Shown here piece by piece: positions 1 through 5,952 of a stretch of 7,840 nt of DNA. The translations under genes were made by a program, and so were the position numbers. Numbering within the stretch: position 1 is the first letter of the stretch; every line of letters starts with the position of its first letter. Below the pieces are notes generated by a model. That model saw nothing but the letters and a program-made list of their open reading frames with translations. It was not told the origin of the DNA and ran no database searches. Source of the stretch: Candidatus Zixiibacteriota bacterium (GTDB lineage: Bacteria; Zixibacteria; MSB-5A5; JAABVY01; JAHJOQ01); assembly GCA_030631455.1 (NCBI GenBank), contig DAOVLC010000055.1, forward strand, positions 1 to 7,840, in the 5' to 3' direction.

Positions 1-793
1 AATCGATCTCAAGGTCTTTGCGGAGAAGCGGCCTGTCGAGTCCGCCGAGCGCATATATCACGGTCGGATCGCACTGCAACAGCATACCTTTGCGCAACCG
101 ATTGTGATACACCGAGGATATGTGGCGTCGTTCCTCTCCATCACGTGCCTCAGTTTCAATCAGTGATGCAAATGTAATCAACTCGTGAAGGCTGAATCTG
201 ATTTCGCGCATGCGGGTTCTGAGGGAGTCATCCATAAAGTTCATCAGTTGATTCGTCAGAGTACGAACAGTGTATTCCGGAGGCGAGCCCCAAGGTATCA
301 TGTATGTCTGTGGAAACAAGTAGCCCTCCAGCGATCTTGCTTCTATGCCCTGCGAATGTATGAACCGTGAATCATTGACGAGCTGAGAAAATTCGTTGAG
401 ATCAACACTTGTCGATTCAGCCAGAATCTGAGTTATACGCTCCAGTGTCCATCCTTCAGGGATTGTAATTTTCACAAATGAGGACTTGCCTTCTCTCAGC
501 GTTCTGTAGATATACCAGCGGGAATGTTCGTTAGTGAAGTCGTATCGTCCGATCTTAAGGCACTTGTCGAGATTAGTCGCTTTGCAGAGAAGCTTGAAAC
601 TCCAGGTGGATGGGAAGAGATGCAGGCTGTCGACCCGCTCCGCGACTCGGGCGCCTGTGTCGCCCGGATAGATGAAAAGCGACACCCCACCGGAATCGGA
701 CACCGGATTGGAGGAAAACCACACGGCAGTACTTGCCGCTGCAAGAGTCAGCACCACTGCGACAGTCAGAACGAGTATTCGCCAATATTTCAT
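1..793 (-). CDS. mltG: Endolytic murein transglycosylase MltG (YceG family), 3' end cut by window edge
   Basis: MltG is an inner-membrane lytic transglycosylase that cuts nascent peptidoglycan strands and so sets glycan length. The first 264 residues are visible. Residues 5-26 form an N-terminal membrane anchor, followed by a LysM-like region. The YceG catalytic region has LEGYLFPQTY at 155-164, ASLIETEA at 209-216 with the probable catalytic Glu213, and NRLRKGML followed by CDPTVIYALGG at 231-251. These match the E. coli motifs LEGxxxPxT, ASIVEKE and DPTVIYG. I chose the ATG at 793 because AGGAAAAG lies 6 nt upstream (800-807) and the ATG overlaps the stop of the preceding small gene as ATGA. 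An in-frame ATG at 814 is the alternative, with a poor ribosome binding site. The gene follows ruvX, a neighbour often seen near mltG. The C-terminus lies outside the window. The family call is secure from the motifs. Confidence 0.95.
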   Translation of the reverse strand, partial: MKYWRILVLTVAVVLTLAAASTAVWFSSNPVSDSGGVSLFIYPGDTGARVAERVDSLHLFPSTWSFKLLCKATNLDKCLKIGRYDFTNEHSRWYIYRTLREGKSSFVKITIPEGWTLERITQILAESTSVDLNEFSQLVNDSRFIHSQGIEARSLEGYLFPQTYMIPWGSPPEYTVRTLTNQLMNFMDDSLRTRMREIRFSLHELITFASLIETEARDGEERRHISSVYHNRLRKGMLLQCDPTVIYALGGLDRPLLRKDLEID

Positions 794-924
794 GCGTGAC
801 TTTTCCTGATCCATCTTACAGGGAACGCTAACACCTTCAGCGGAATGAACAAGACAAGCGTAACAAAAAGCAAGAGAGTGACGAAAAGTGACGAGATGAT
901 TTCAAGAGCTGGCGTCGTACGCAT
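790..924 (-). CDS. Putative 44-residue single-pass membrane peptide between ruvX and mltG
   Basis: I do not recognise this as a named family. The 44 residues consist of a short N-terminus (MRTTPALE), a hydrophobic stretch at about residues 9-34 rich in Leu, Val and Phe, and a basic tail ending RWIRKSHA. By the positive-inside rule the tail would face the cytoplasm. The ATG starts 1 nt after the ruvX stop (TAGGATG) and a GAGGT lies 10 nt upstream at 935-939. The TGA stop overlaps the mltG start as ATGA. The reading frame therefore fills the whole gap between two real genes with coupling-type junctions at both ends, which is hard to get by chance. It could be a small partner or assembly factor for MltG, a translational-coupling leader peptide, or a fortuitous frame. 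A longer in-frame reading back to 1005 overlaps ruvX and is unlikely. Confidence 0.5.
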   Translation of the reverse strand: MRTTPALEIISSLFVTLLLFVTLVLFIPLKVLAFPVRWIRKSHA

Positions 925-925
925 C

Positions 926-1351
926 CTACTCGTTACCTCGTTTTCTGGTGATATACTCTTCCAGAAGAATGGCTGCGGCCGTCGAGTCAACTCTTCCCTT
1001 GTCATCTCCTACTTTCCGTCCGCTCTCGTGCAGATAGCGTATGGCAAGAAGAGAAGTGTAACGTTCGTCAAGCAGCTCGATCGGGATTTTGGTGAATCTC
1101 TTTCGTAGATATGCACAAAGCCTGTCTATTTCATCTGCTAACGGACCCAACGAGCCATCCTGCTTGTACGGATAGCCGATCACTATTTCTCCGATCTCAC
1201 TTTTGCGAACATAGTCGACCAGCTTGCGAACAGCATCTTTGTATCCGTTTATGAGGATTGTTTCCTGGTGGGAGACAATGATCCGACCCGGATCTGAGAA
1301 CGCAACGCCGATTCTTCGTCTTCCATAATCAATGGCAAGCGCCCTGGTCAT
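926..1351 (-). CDS. ruvX: Putative pre-16S rRNA nuclease / Holliday junction resolvase-like RuvX (YqgF)
   Basis: YqgF/RuvX proteins are RNase H-fold nucleases, implicated in 5' maturation of 16S rRNA and also described as Holliday junction resolvases. The 141 residues are the usual family length. Visible motifs are LAIDYGRRRIGVAFSD at 5-20 with metal-binding Asp8, a VIGYPYKQDGSLGP strand-loop at 57-70 (family form VGLPxxxDGSxGP), LLDERYTS at 93-100 with Glu96, and KGRVDSTAAAILLEEY at 118-133 with Asp122. The frame continues upstream to 1471, but those 40 residues have no family match and the ATG at 1351 begins the canonical N-terminus. No Shine-Dalgarno sits at normal distance (the nearest, GGAGGG, is about 15 nt away), and a promoter -10 box lies 6 nt upstream, so the message may be leaderless. 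It heads an apparent operon with the small membrane gene and mltG. Confidence 0.93.
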   Translation of the reverse strand: MTRALAIDYGRRRIGVAFSDPGRIIVSHQETILINGYKDAVRKLVDYVRKSEIGEIVIGYPYKQDGSLGPLADEIDRLCAYLRKRFTKIPIELLDERYTSLLAIRYLHESGRKVGDDKGRVDSTAAAILLEEYITRKRGNE

Positions 1352-1355
1352 ACAG

Positions 1356-1386
1356 ATTATATAATCCCTCCATCCAAGGATGTCAA
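1356..1386 (-). promoter_or_regulatory. Near-consensus sigma-70 promoter abutting ruvX
   Basis: On the minus strand a perfect TTGACA (1381-1386) is followed after 17 nt by TATATA (1358-1363), or after 19 nt by TATAAT (1356-1361). The -10 ends 6 nt before the ruvX ATG, so transcription would begin at or just about the A of the start codon. The -10 lies in the 12-nt perfect palindrome GATTATATAATC (1355-1366). Confidence 0.65.
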
Positions 1387-1485
1387 ACTGGATATTCCAA
1401 AAGGTGCAGTTCTCTTCACACAAAACGGCCATATGCGCATCCGGATGCATAAAGATTCTCGTTGCAGCCAACTGTTCAATATCTG

Positions 1486-1514
1486 ATCATATGAGATAAC
1501 TTGAGTCATATCAT
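1486..1514. repeat. Imperfect inverted repeat between divergent genes, possible operator
   Basis: ATCATATGA (1486-1494) and TCATATCAT (1506-1514) match as inverted arms at 8 of 9 positions, separated by 11 nt. It lies in the 280-nt space between ruvX (leftward) and the gene at 1632 (rightward). The arms are AT-rich and could occur by chance, and no regulator is known for it. Confidence 0.25.
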
Positions 1515-1631
1515 AATGTAACCGGACATCGTTGTCGGTGTATCGGCAGCAGTACGGGATTCCTATCGATGGCACACCCCTTGCTCAATCTAAGGCTGGA
1601 TCTGACAGCAACTTTTTGAGGAGGCGACAGC

Positions 1632-2252
1632 ATGTTGGCAGGCAAGATTGAGAGAGGGTTTCCAAAGGAAAGACTGGAAGGTTTTACCGAGCCTAAGATT
1701 AAGAAGGATGAGAGAGGCTATTACATTATGACCCTGAGCGAAAACGTCAAGGTCTATATTGAAGACTACTATGCTTTTTTCGAGGAACTATGGGAGCGTG
1801 CGATGGCAAAGTTCCAGGACATTGAGGCAAAGCTTGCCGACACCGACCCCTCGCTCGAGGAAACGACATCATATTACCGCTCTCAGAAAATAGTGTACTC
1901 GATACTCCTGAAGACCATCCGAGCTTTCTATGGCGACGGGAATAACCTCGGTATCATAATGACGCCGTGGTGCTTCGGTACCGTCGTTCTCGAAAAAGTC
2001 GAAACCTACCGAGAGAAGCTGTCCAGGGGTGAAGTTGAGGGTGATGAGGCAGGTGATTACCCTTACTATGTGGTGAAATATATCGATGAAACATATAAGA
2101 AGGCGCTTCTTGATGTCTTCAGCTTCCCGCCGAAAGCATTTTCGATGCGCTGGCAGTATTCTGAACTGCTGAAGAGATATAGCAAGACTCTTACGAACAT
2201 CTCCACGTCTCTGCAAAGCGTACTTCTCATGATCAGAAACTACTCTTCCTGA
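1632..2252 (+). CDS. Protein of unknown function, 206 residues
   Basis: I do not recognise the family. The start is firm: GAGGAGG at 1618-1624 sits 7 nt before the ATG. The product looks soluble, with no signal peptide or membrane segment. It is rich in Tyr, Glu and Lys and appears largely helical, with charged amphipathic stretches at about 43-70 and 145-165. The central part, YGDGNNLGIIMTPWCFGTVV at 100-119, is the most distinctive segment and contains the only Cys (114). The C-terminal 40 residues are Ser/Leu-rich and probably helical. Codon use and the ribosome binding site resemble neighbouring genes, and a terminator follows 28 nt after the stop, so this looks like a real single-gene unit. 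Its neighbour is an HD-GYP signalling protein, but the terminator between them argues against co-transcription. No function can be assigned. Confidence 0.85.
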   Translation: MLAGKIERGFPKERLEGFTEPKIKKDERGYYIMTLSENVKVYIEDYYAFFEELWERAMAKFQDIEAKLADTDPSLEETTSYYRSQKIVYSILLKTIRAFYGDGNNLGIIMTPWCFGTVVLEKVETYREKLSRGEVEGDEAGDYPYYVVKYIDETYKKALLDVFSFPPKAFSMRWQYSELLKRYSKTLTNISTSLQSVLLMIRNYSS

Positions 2253-2279
2253 CGATTCTCCTCTCTCGTTGGATTCACG

Positions 2280-2312
2280 AATCCCGTCGCCCGGCGGGAT
2301 TTCGTTTTTTTT
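2280..2312 (+). terminator. Rho-independent terminator after the gene at 1632
   Basis: AATCCCGTC (2280-2288) pairs with GGCGGGATT (2293-2301), including one G-T pair and a 4-nt loop. It is followed after 2 nt by a run of eight to nine T residues (2305-2312). It lies just downstream of the stop at 2252 and upstream of the HD-GYP gene. Confidence 0.85.
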
Positions 2313-2345
2313 GTCGTTTATCAGATCTTTTCTCAAGCCGATAAT

Positions 2346-3350
2346 ATGTTTAAGAGTATGATTAGACAGCCAAACAACCCAATCACTCAGAGGGTAAGTT
2401 CTTTTTTACCCATTTACCTGGAGTCACTGGTTATCGATTCCGTTCTCAGCTTCGATCTCTTCATCAAGCTTGGTCGAGAAATGGTACTGTACCGATCGAA
2501 GCAGCTGGCTTTTACGGATAACTCCAGGCGGAAGCTTCTCGACAACAGAGTCGAGAAGCTATATGTTCCATTCACCGCTAAGCACGAGTACCAGAAATAC
2601 ATTGAATCGAATCTTGGCAAGATCATCCAGGATCCATTCATACAGGAAGAGAAGAAAGCCGGGATCATCTATGAAGCCTCTAAGGCGCTTGTCAAGGATG
2701 TCCTCGCCAATCCTAGCCTCGGGGAAAACATCCAACGTTCGAAGGATATGGTCGCGAATCAGGTTTCGTACATCCTGAAAGGACGTGAAGCATTCTTGAA
2801 TCTGATGAGGATTACATCATTTGATTACTATACTTATACCCATTCAGTAAACGTTTGTACATTCAGTATCGCCCTTGCGGATCAGCTTGGGATAAAAAAC
2901 GAAGCCAATCTGAAGGATCTCGGACTTGGAGCGCTTCTTCACGATATAGGAAAATCTAAGGTATCCGAACGAATACTGAACAAGCGTGCTCCGTTGAATC
3001 GAGCCGAATTCGAGATTGTAAAAAAGCACCCCGAATGGGGCATCGACGCGGTGAAAGATAACAGTCTCATTAGCGAGGATGCCCGCTATCCGATCATCCA
3101 GCATCACGAGCGAATCGACGGTTCCGGCTACCCGAATGGAGTGCTTGGCAAGCACATCCATGATTTTGGTAGAATCATCGCGGTCTGCGATGTATTCGAT
3201 GCCCTTACAACGCGACGGATCTATCAGGATGCAATGGAGACTTTTGCGGCTTTCAGGATTATGTACGACAACCGGCATGAGTTCGACGAGAAGATTCTTA
3301 AGGAGTTTACCGCACTCATGGGGCCCGATGATCGTATCAGGAAAGCCTGA
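2346..3350 (+). CDS. HD-GYP domain protein, probable cyclic-di-GMP phosphodiesterase
   Basis: HD-GYP proteins hydrolyse the second messenger cyclic di-GMP and so promote the switch from biofilm to motile behaviour. Residues about 20-90 form the N-terminal domain common in this family (FDLFIKLGREMVLYR, then LYVPFTAKHEYQKYIE). The HD-GYP domain spans about 150-330 with all its hallmarks: YTHSVNV with His166, LLHDIGKSKV with His199-Asp200 and Lys203, KHPEWG with His228, HHERIDGSGYP at 253-263, and AVCDVFDALTT with Asp282. All metal and substrate residues appear present, so activity is likely. There is no receiver domain and no membrane segment. The ATG at 2346 has no good Shine-Dalgarno. A second in-frame ATG at 2358 (MIRQPNNP) is possible, and a GATAAT -10-like box abuts the first ATG. 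The 334-residue length is normal for the domain pair. Cyclic di-GMP specificity is by family. Confidence 0.93.
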   Translation: MFKSMIRQPNNPITQRVSSFLPIYLESLVIDSVLSFDLFIKLGREMVLYRSKQLAFTDNSRRKLLDNRVEKLYVPFTAKHEYQKYIESNLGKIIQDPFIQEEKKAGIIYEASKALVKDVLANPSLGENIQRSKDMVANQVSYILKGREAFLNLMRITSFDYYTYTHSVNVCTFSIALADQLGIKNEANLKDLGLGALLHDIGKSKVSERILNKRAPLNRAEFEIVKKHPEWGIDAVKDNSLISEDARYPIIQHHERIDGSGYPNGVLGKHIHDFGRIIAVCDVFDALTTRRIYQDAMETFAAFRIMYDNRHEFDEKILKEFTALMGPDDRIRKA

Positions 3351-3384
3351 AGGCGGTCTGGACCCGATGCTAATCCCGCGCTGT

Positions 3385-3413
3385 TTGACACTGTCTGCGT
3401 TTTACCGTATCTT
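3385..3413 (+). promoter_or_regulatory. Sigma-70 promoter for ridA
   Basis: A perfect TTGACA (3385-3390), a 17-nt spacer and TATCTT (3408-3413, four of six consensus) lie between the HD-GYP stop and ridA. Transcription would start near 3420, giving a short leader that just includes the ribosome binding site. Confidence 0.6.
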
Positions 3414-3436
3414 CCTGTGGGTGAAAGGAGCATCAG

Positions 3437-3823
3437 ATGAGAAGGCAAATAGTATCTACGGATAACGCCCCCAAAGCAATAGGACCGTATTCGCAGGCAG
3501 TAATGGTCGAGGCGGCACGCCTCGTGTTCTGTTCCGGGCAGATTCCGATCGATCCCGCCACCGGAGATCTCGTGGAAGGAGACATCCGCAAGCAGGCAGA
3601 GCAGGTGCTGAGGAATCTGAACGCGGTGCTTGAAGCCGCAGGGTCGAGTCTTGAGCGGTCGATCAAAATAACCATATATTTGAAGAACATGGAAGACTAT
3701 GCGGTGTTTAATAGTGTATATGCTGAGTTCTTCAAATCAGATCCGCCTGCGAGGGCAGTAATAGGGACAGCGCAACTTCCGAAGGATGCGCTCGTTGAGA
3801 TGGATGCCATTGCGACAGTTTAG
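3437..3823 (+). CDS. ridA: 2-iminobutanoate/2-iminopropanoate deaminase RidA (YjgF/YER057c/UK114 family)
   Basis: RidA hydrolyses reactive enamine/imine intermediates released by pyridoxal-phosphate enzymes such as threonine dehydratase, protecting other PLP enzymes from damage. It acts as a cytoplasmic homotrimer. The 128 residues are full length. Visible family motifs are KAIGPYSQAV at 13-22, FCSGQIPIDPATG at 31-43, an interior helix QVLRNLNAVLEAAG at 56-69, and the C-terminal signature DPPARAVIGTAQLPKDALVEMDAIA at about 102-126. The conserved Arg106 (equivalent to Arg105 of the enteric proteins) and Glu121 are present, which marks the RidA subfamily with deaminase activity. The start is supported by AAAGGAG at 3424-3430, 6 nt before the ATG. 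It has its own promoter and no evident partner enzyme nearby, as is common for this gene. Confidence 0.95.
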   Translation: MRRQIVSTDNAPKAIGPYSQAVMVEAARLVFCSGQIPIDPATGDLVEGDIRKQAEQVLRNLNAVLEAAGSSLERSIKITIYLKNMEDYAVFNSVYAEFFKSDPPARAVIGTAQLPKDALVEMDAIATV

Positions 3824-3847
3824 ATGGCTGAGATACGCGGAAACTGC

Positions 3848-3876
3848 TGGACAAAACGCTGATCCGGCATTACAAT
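3848..3876 (+). promoter_or_regulatory. Sigma-70 promoter for the NYN-domain gene
   Basis: TGGACA (3848-3853) and TACAAT (3871-3876), each five of six consensus, are separated by exactly 17 nt. The predicted start near 3883 leaves a leader of about 45 nt before the GTG start at 3927. Confidence 0.55.
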
Positions 3877-3914
3877 AGCGATAGAACCTACAACGCAATC
3901 GAATCAGATTGCAG

Positions 3915-3921
3915 AAAGGAG
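3915..3921 (+). promoter_or_regulatory. Ribosome binding site that fixes the start of the NYN gene
   Basis: AAAGGAG lies 5 nt before the GTG at 3927. The upstream in-frame TTG at 3909 has this site inside its reading frame, and the TTG at 3924 is only 2 nt away, so GTG 3927 is the best start. Confidence 0.65.
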
Positions 3922-3926
3922 ATTTG

Positions 3927-4598
3927 GTGGCTCATAGAAGAGCAAGCAAACTTATCAGTATCGGGATATTCTATGACGGTAGTTATTTCTTCAAAGCGAG
4001 TAACTTCTATAAGTTCGGGCATCCTCGCGGTGCAAGGTTATCTCTTGAAGGTATTCACAATTTTGTAATCTCTAAAGTGGCCGAATTAGAGGACGTAGAA
4101 GAACAGTATTGCCATATCGTTGAATCGCACTATTTTCGCGGAAGGCTCTCCGCACAGTCCGCATCGGCATCCTCGCAACTCGAAAAGGAGCGGATTTTCG
4201 ATGACGTGCTGATCAAAGCCGGGATCCTGACGCACTATCTACCCCTTGACGAGACCAACTATCAGAGGCCGGTCGAAAAAGGCATTGACGTATCTCTTTC
4301 CGTCGAGGCTCTCGATCTCGCACATACCAGGCAATTCGACGTAGTTGTGTTGGTCGCATGCGACGGCGACTATGTCCCGCTGGTTAAGAAGCTTAACGGC
4401 ATCGGTGTCAGGGTGATGCTTCTTGGCTGGGATTTTGCCTACGAATTCGATACGGATTCAGGTCAGAAGAGACGCGAACACACAAGGGTATCTCAGTCTC
4501 TCATCAACTGCGTCACATATCCTTTTATGATGTCGAGGTTGATTGATGATCGTACCTCACAGAAAGATGCGATCATAAACGGTCTCTTCGTCCGCTGA
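3927..4598 (+). CDS. NYN domain (PIN-like, LabA/DUF88) protein, putative RNase
   Basis: NYN domains are PIN-fold domains with a cluster of acidic residues that bind a metal ion, and many are predicted or shown to be RNases. From the GTG start the protein has 223 residues. The family signs are ISIGIFYDGSYFF at 10-22 with Asp17 on the first strand, EKGIDVSLSVEAL at 117-129 with Asp121, and DVVVLVACDGDYVPLVKKL at 138-156 with Asp146 and Asp148, followed by the strand GVRVMLLGW at 160-168. The acidic set is complete, so catalysis is plausible. Residues about 170-223 are an extension with no recognised domain, and no RNA-binding OST-HTH or zinc finger is visible. The gene appears to be alone under its own promoter. 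LabA-like members have been tied to circadian and regulatory roles in cyanobacteria, but nothing here shows the substrate. Confidence 0.85.
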   Translation: MAHRRASKLISIGIFYDGSYFFKASNFYKFGHPRGARLSLEGIHNFVISKVAELEDVEEQYCHIVESHYFRGRLSAQSASASSQLEKERIFDDVLIKAGILTHYLPLDETNYQRPVEKGIDVSLSVEALDLAHTRQFDVVVLVACDGDYVPLVKKLNGIGVRVMLLGWDFAYEFDTDSGQKRREHTRVSQSLINCVTYPFMMSRLIDDRTSQKDAIINGLFVR

Positions 4599-4660
4599 AT
4601 ACCGAACTGTTGGGCGGGAATCAATGACTCTCGTCCGGCAAATTGATATCCCGATAATGA

Positions 4661-4690
4661 AACGCCGGAACCGTTTTCGGTTCCGGCGTT
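4661..4690. terminator. Strong hairpin between convergent genes, likely bidirectional terminator
   Basis: AACGCCGGAACCG (4661-4673) and its exact inverse complement (4678-4690) form a perfect 13-bp stem with a TTTT loop. It lies between the stop of the NYN gene (4598) and the stop of the minus-strand Spy-like gene (4713). The tails are only moderately T-rich on both strands (ATTTGATTATT on plus), so efficiency is uncertain. Confidence 0.75.
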
Positions 4691-4712
4691 ATTTGATTAT
4701 TCCGTATGGAGT

Positions 4713-5306
4713 TTAGATCTTACCATCGGACATCCAGAAGCAATTCCCTGAGCGAAGCCCGCCCCCGCCGAATCTTCCGCCTCCGAAGGCACGATTGCTA
4801 CCGCAGCCTGCGCCAAAACCATGACCTCCTTTGCCACCGCCGTATGCACCGTGGCCTCTTCCGAATCCATGTCTGAAGCCCGGCATTGATCCGCATTTCT
4901 TCTTCTGTTCATCCGTCAGGATGTCCCGGAACTGGAGTTTATGCCTGATCTTGATCTTCTGTATCTTCGCTTCGATCGCTCCGATCTCGTCGATCTTCTT
5001 GTCGAGGGCATCCACCGATGCGTCATTGCTCATCATTTCATGAAGTTCGAGTCTTGCCAGTTTGAGATCCGCCTGGAGCGGGATCAGTTTCTTATTCATT
5101 TCGAACTTGAATTCCTCGACCTGCTTGAGTTGCTCTGCAGTCAACTCAAGGCATTCGTGCATCCCTTTCTGCATGCCCTGCATTCCATGTTCAGCTTTCC
5201 CCTGAAACTGGCGGCCCTGCCCCATGCCATGCTGTGCATATACTGACACTGTTGCGAGCAAGAAAAATACGGTCACCAGTAGTGGAAGAATATTCCTGGT
5301 CTTCAT
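4713..5306 (-). CDS. Secreted Spy/CpxP-family periplasmic protein with His/Met/Gly-rich flanks
   Basis: Spy/CpxP proteins are small, mainly helical periplasmic proteins that act as chaperones, stress sensors or metal binders. The 197 residues begin with a signal peptide (hydrophobic 6-20, likely cleavage after SVYA at 24). Two LTxxQ motifs define the family: LTAEQ at 55-59 and LTDEQ at 130-134, bracketing a charged helical core at about 58-125. Two flanks are unusual. Residues 25-51 are rich in His, Met, Gln and Gly (HGMGQG, EHGMQGMQKGMHE), and residues 140-197 are a Gly-rich tail with His and Cys (GFGRGHGAYGGGKGGHGFGA). Cys occurs at 52, 138, 168 and 189. Metal binding is a reasonable inference. 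The ATG has AAGGAGGT 7 nt upstream, inside the end of the preceding gene. It is the last gene of the sigma-factor operon and likely its stress effector. Confidence 0.88.
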   Translation of the reverse strand: MKTRNILPLLVTVFFLLATVSVYAQHGMGQGRQFQGKAEHGMQGMQKGMHECLELTAEQLKQVEEFKFEMNKKLIPLQADLKLARLELHEMMSNDASVDALDKKIDEIGAIEAKIQKIKIRHKLQFRDILTDEQKKKCGSMPGFRHGFGRGHGAYGGGKGGHGFGAGCGSNRAFGGGRFGGGGLRSGNCFWMSDGKI

Positions 5307-5307
5307 T

Positions 5308-5952
5308 TCAGTTACCTCCTTGAGTTGTGTCGTTTAGATTTCTATCGATCACGCTGTCAGGTTGTATGTGATCGCGGTTCCTCAATCTTCTCTTTCCATT
5401 CATCATCCTTTCATGTGGTCCGTGGTTTCCACCGGCGGGACGTCCCCATTTTTCTCCTGGCAGACCATGTTTCCCAATGCCGTGATCCTGGCCTCTATGG
5501 CGCTTCCATTTGTTATCCATGTGTCTTTTGAACATATCGAAGAATCCGATTCTTTGCTCCGGTGTAAAGATCAGACCAGCGTCCATCATGTGGACAATGG
5601 CCTCTTTCTGAAGTGCATTCTGGATAGCTCCGATACTGTCTACGAGCGTGAAGATTGCAAGAGTGTCAGGCGAATCCGCGTGAATCAACTCGAACATCTC
5701 TGATCTGAGTTGGTGAATATCCGCGTCCAGAGGCTCGGTTCTTTCGGCGAAAACTCTCCTCGACTCTCGCAACTGTGACATTTGCTCGTCGTTAATTCCG
5801 AGCCTGTGCAGCCCTCTCATCCTCGGTTCGCCATCGCGAATCCCCCAGGGTAAGCTGCTCGATGTCCATCTGTGATAGGCCAACGTGGTCAGAGCTGTCA
5901 GGTTGAAGAGAGTCAGTACTATCACGCCGAATATTGCAAGCTTTCTCTTCAT
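5308..5952 (-). CDS. Membrane-anchored Spy/CpxP-like (heavy-metal resistance type) protein
   Basis: The 214 residues start with a hydrophobic segment at about 5-26 that has no clear cleavage site, so it may remain as an N-terminal anchor with the rest in the periplasm. The core resembles the Spy/CpxP helical hairpin but is divergent: INDEQ at 53-57 and FTPEQ at 129-133 stand in for the LTxxQ motifs, with a charged helical region between them. The tail from about 140 is basic and rich in His, Lys, Arg and Gly (KRHRGQDHGIGKHG). Such anchored Spy-like proteins encoded beside ECF sigma/anti-sigma pairs (CnrX is the known example) can be the periplasmic metal sensor, so a sensor role is plausible but inferred. 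The start is firm: AAGGAG lies 7 nt upstream and the ATG overlaps the anti-sigma stop as ATGA. The next gene begins 1 nt after this stop. Confidence 0.83.
   Translation of the reverse strand: MKRKLAIFGVIVLTLFNLTALTTLAYHRWTSSSLPWGIRDGEPRMRGLHRLGINDEQMSQLRESRRVFAERTEPLDADIHQLRSEMFELIHADSPDTLAIFTLVDSIGAIQNALQKEAIVHMMDAGLIFTPEQRIGFFDMFKRHMDNKWKRHRGQDHGIGKHGLPGEKWGRPAGGNHGPHERMMNGKRRLRNRDHIQPDSVIDRNLNDTTQGGN

Noticed and set aside
524..799. Plus-strand reading frame opposite mltG
   Set aside because: The opposite strand encodes clear MltG sequence throughout; this frame has no motif.
845..1108. Plus-strand reading frame opposite ruvX and the small membrane gene
   Set aside because: It is antisense to conserved RuvX residues and has no recognisable protein features.
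1352..1471. N-terminal extension of ruvX to 1471
   Set aside because: The extra 40 residues have no family likeness, and the canonical RuvX N-terminus begins at the ATG at 1351.
1462..1490. TTGCAG-17-GATCAT as promoter for the gene at 1632
   Set aside because: Only 3 of 6 and 4 of 6 consensus matches, and about 140 nt from the start codon; too weak to call.
2317..2345. TTTATC-17-GATAAT as promoter for the HD-GYP gene
   Set aside because: The -10 is good but the -35 is poor, and the implied start falls inside the first codons unless the ATG at 2358 is used.
2844..3278. 144-residue minus-strand reading frame
   Set aside because: It is wholly antisense to the HD-GYP catalytic domain, where codon constraint explains the open frame.
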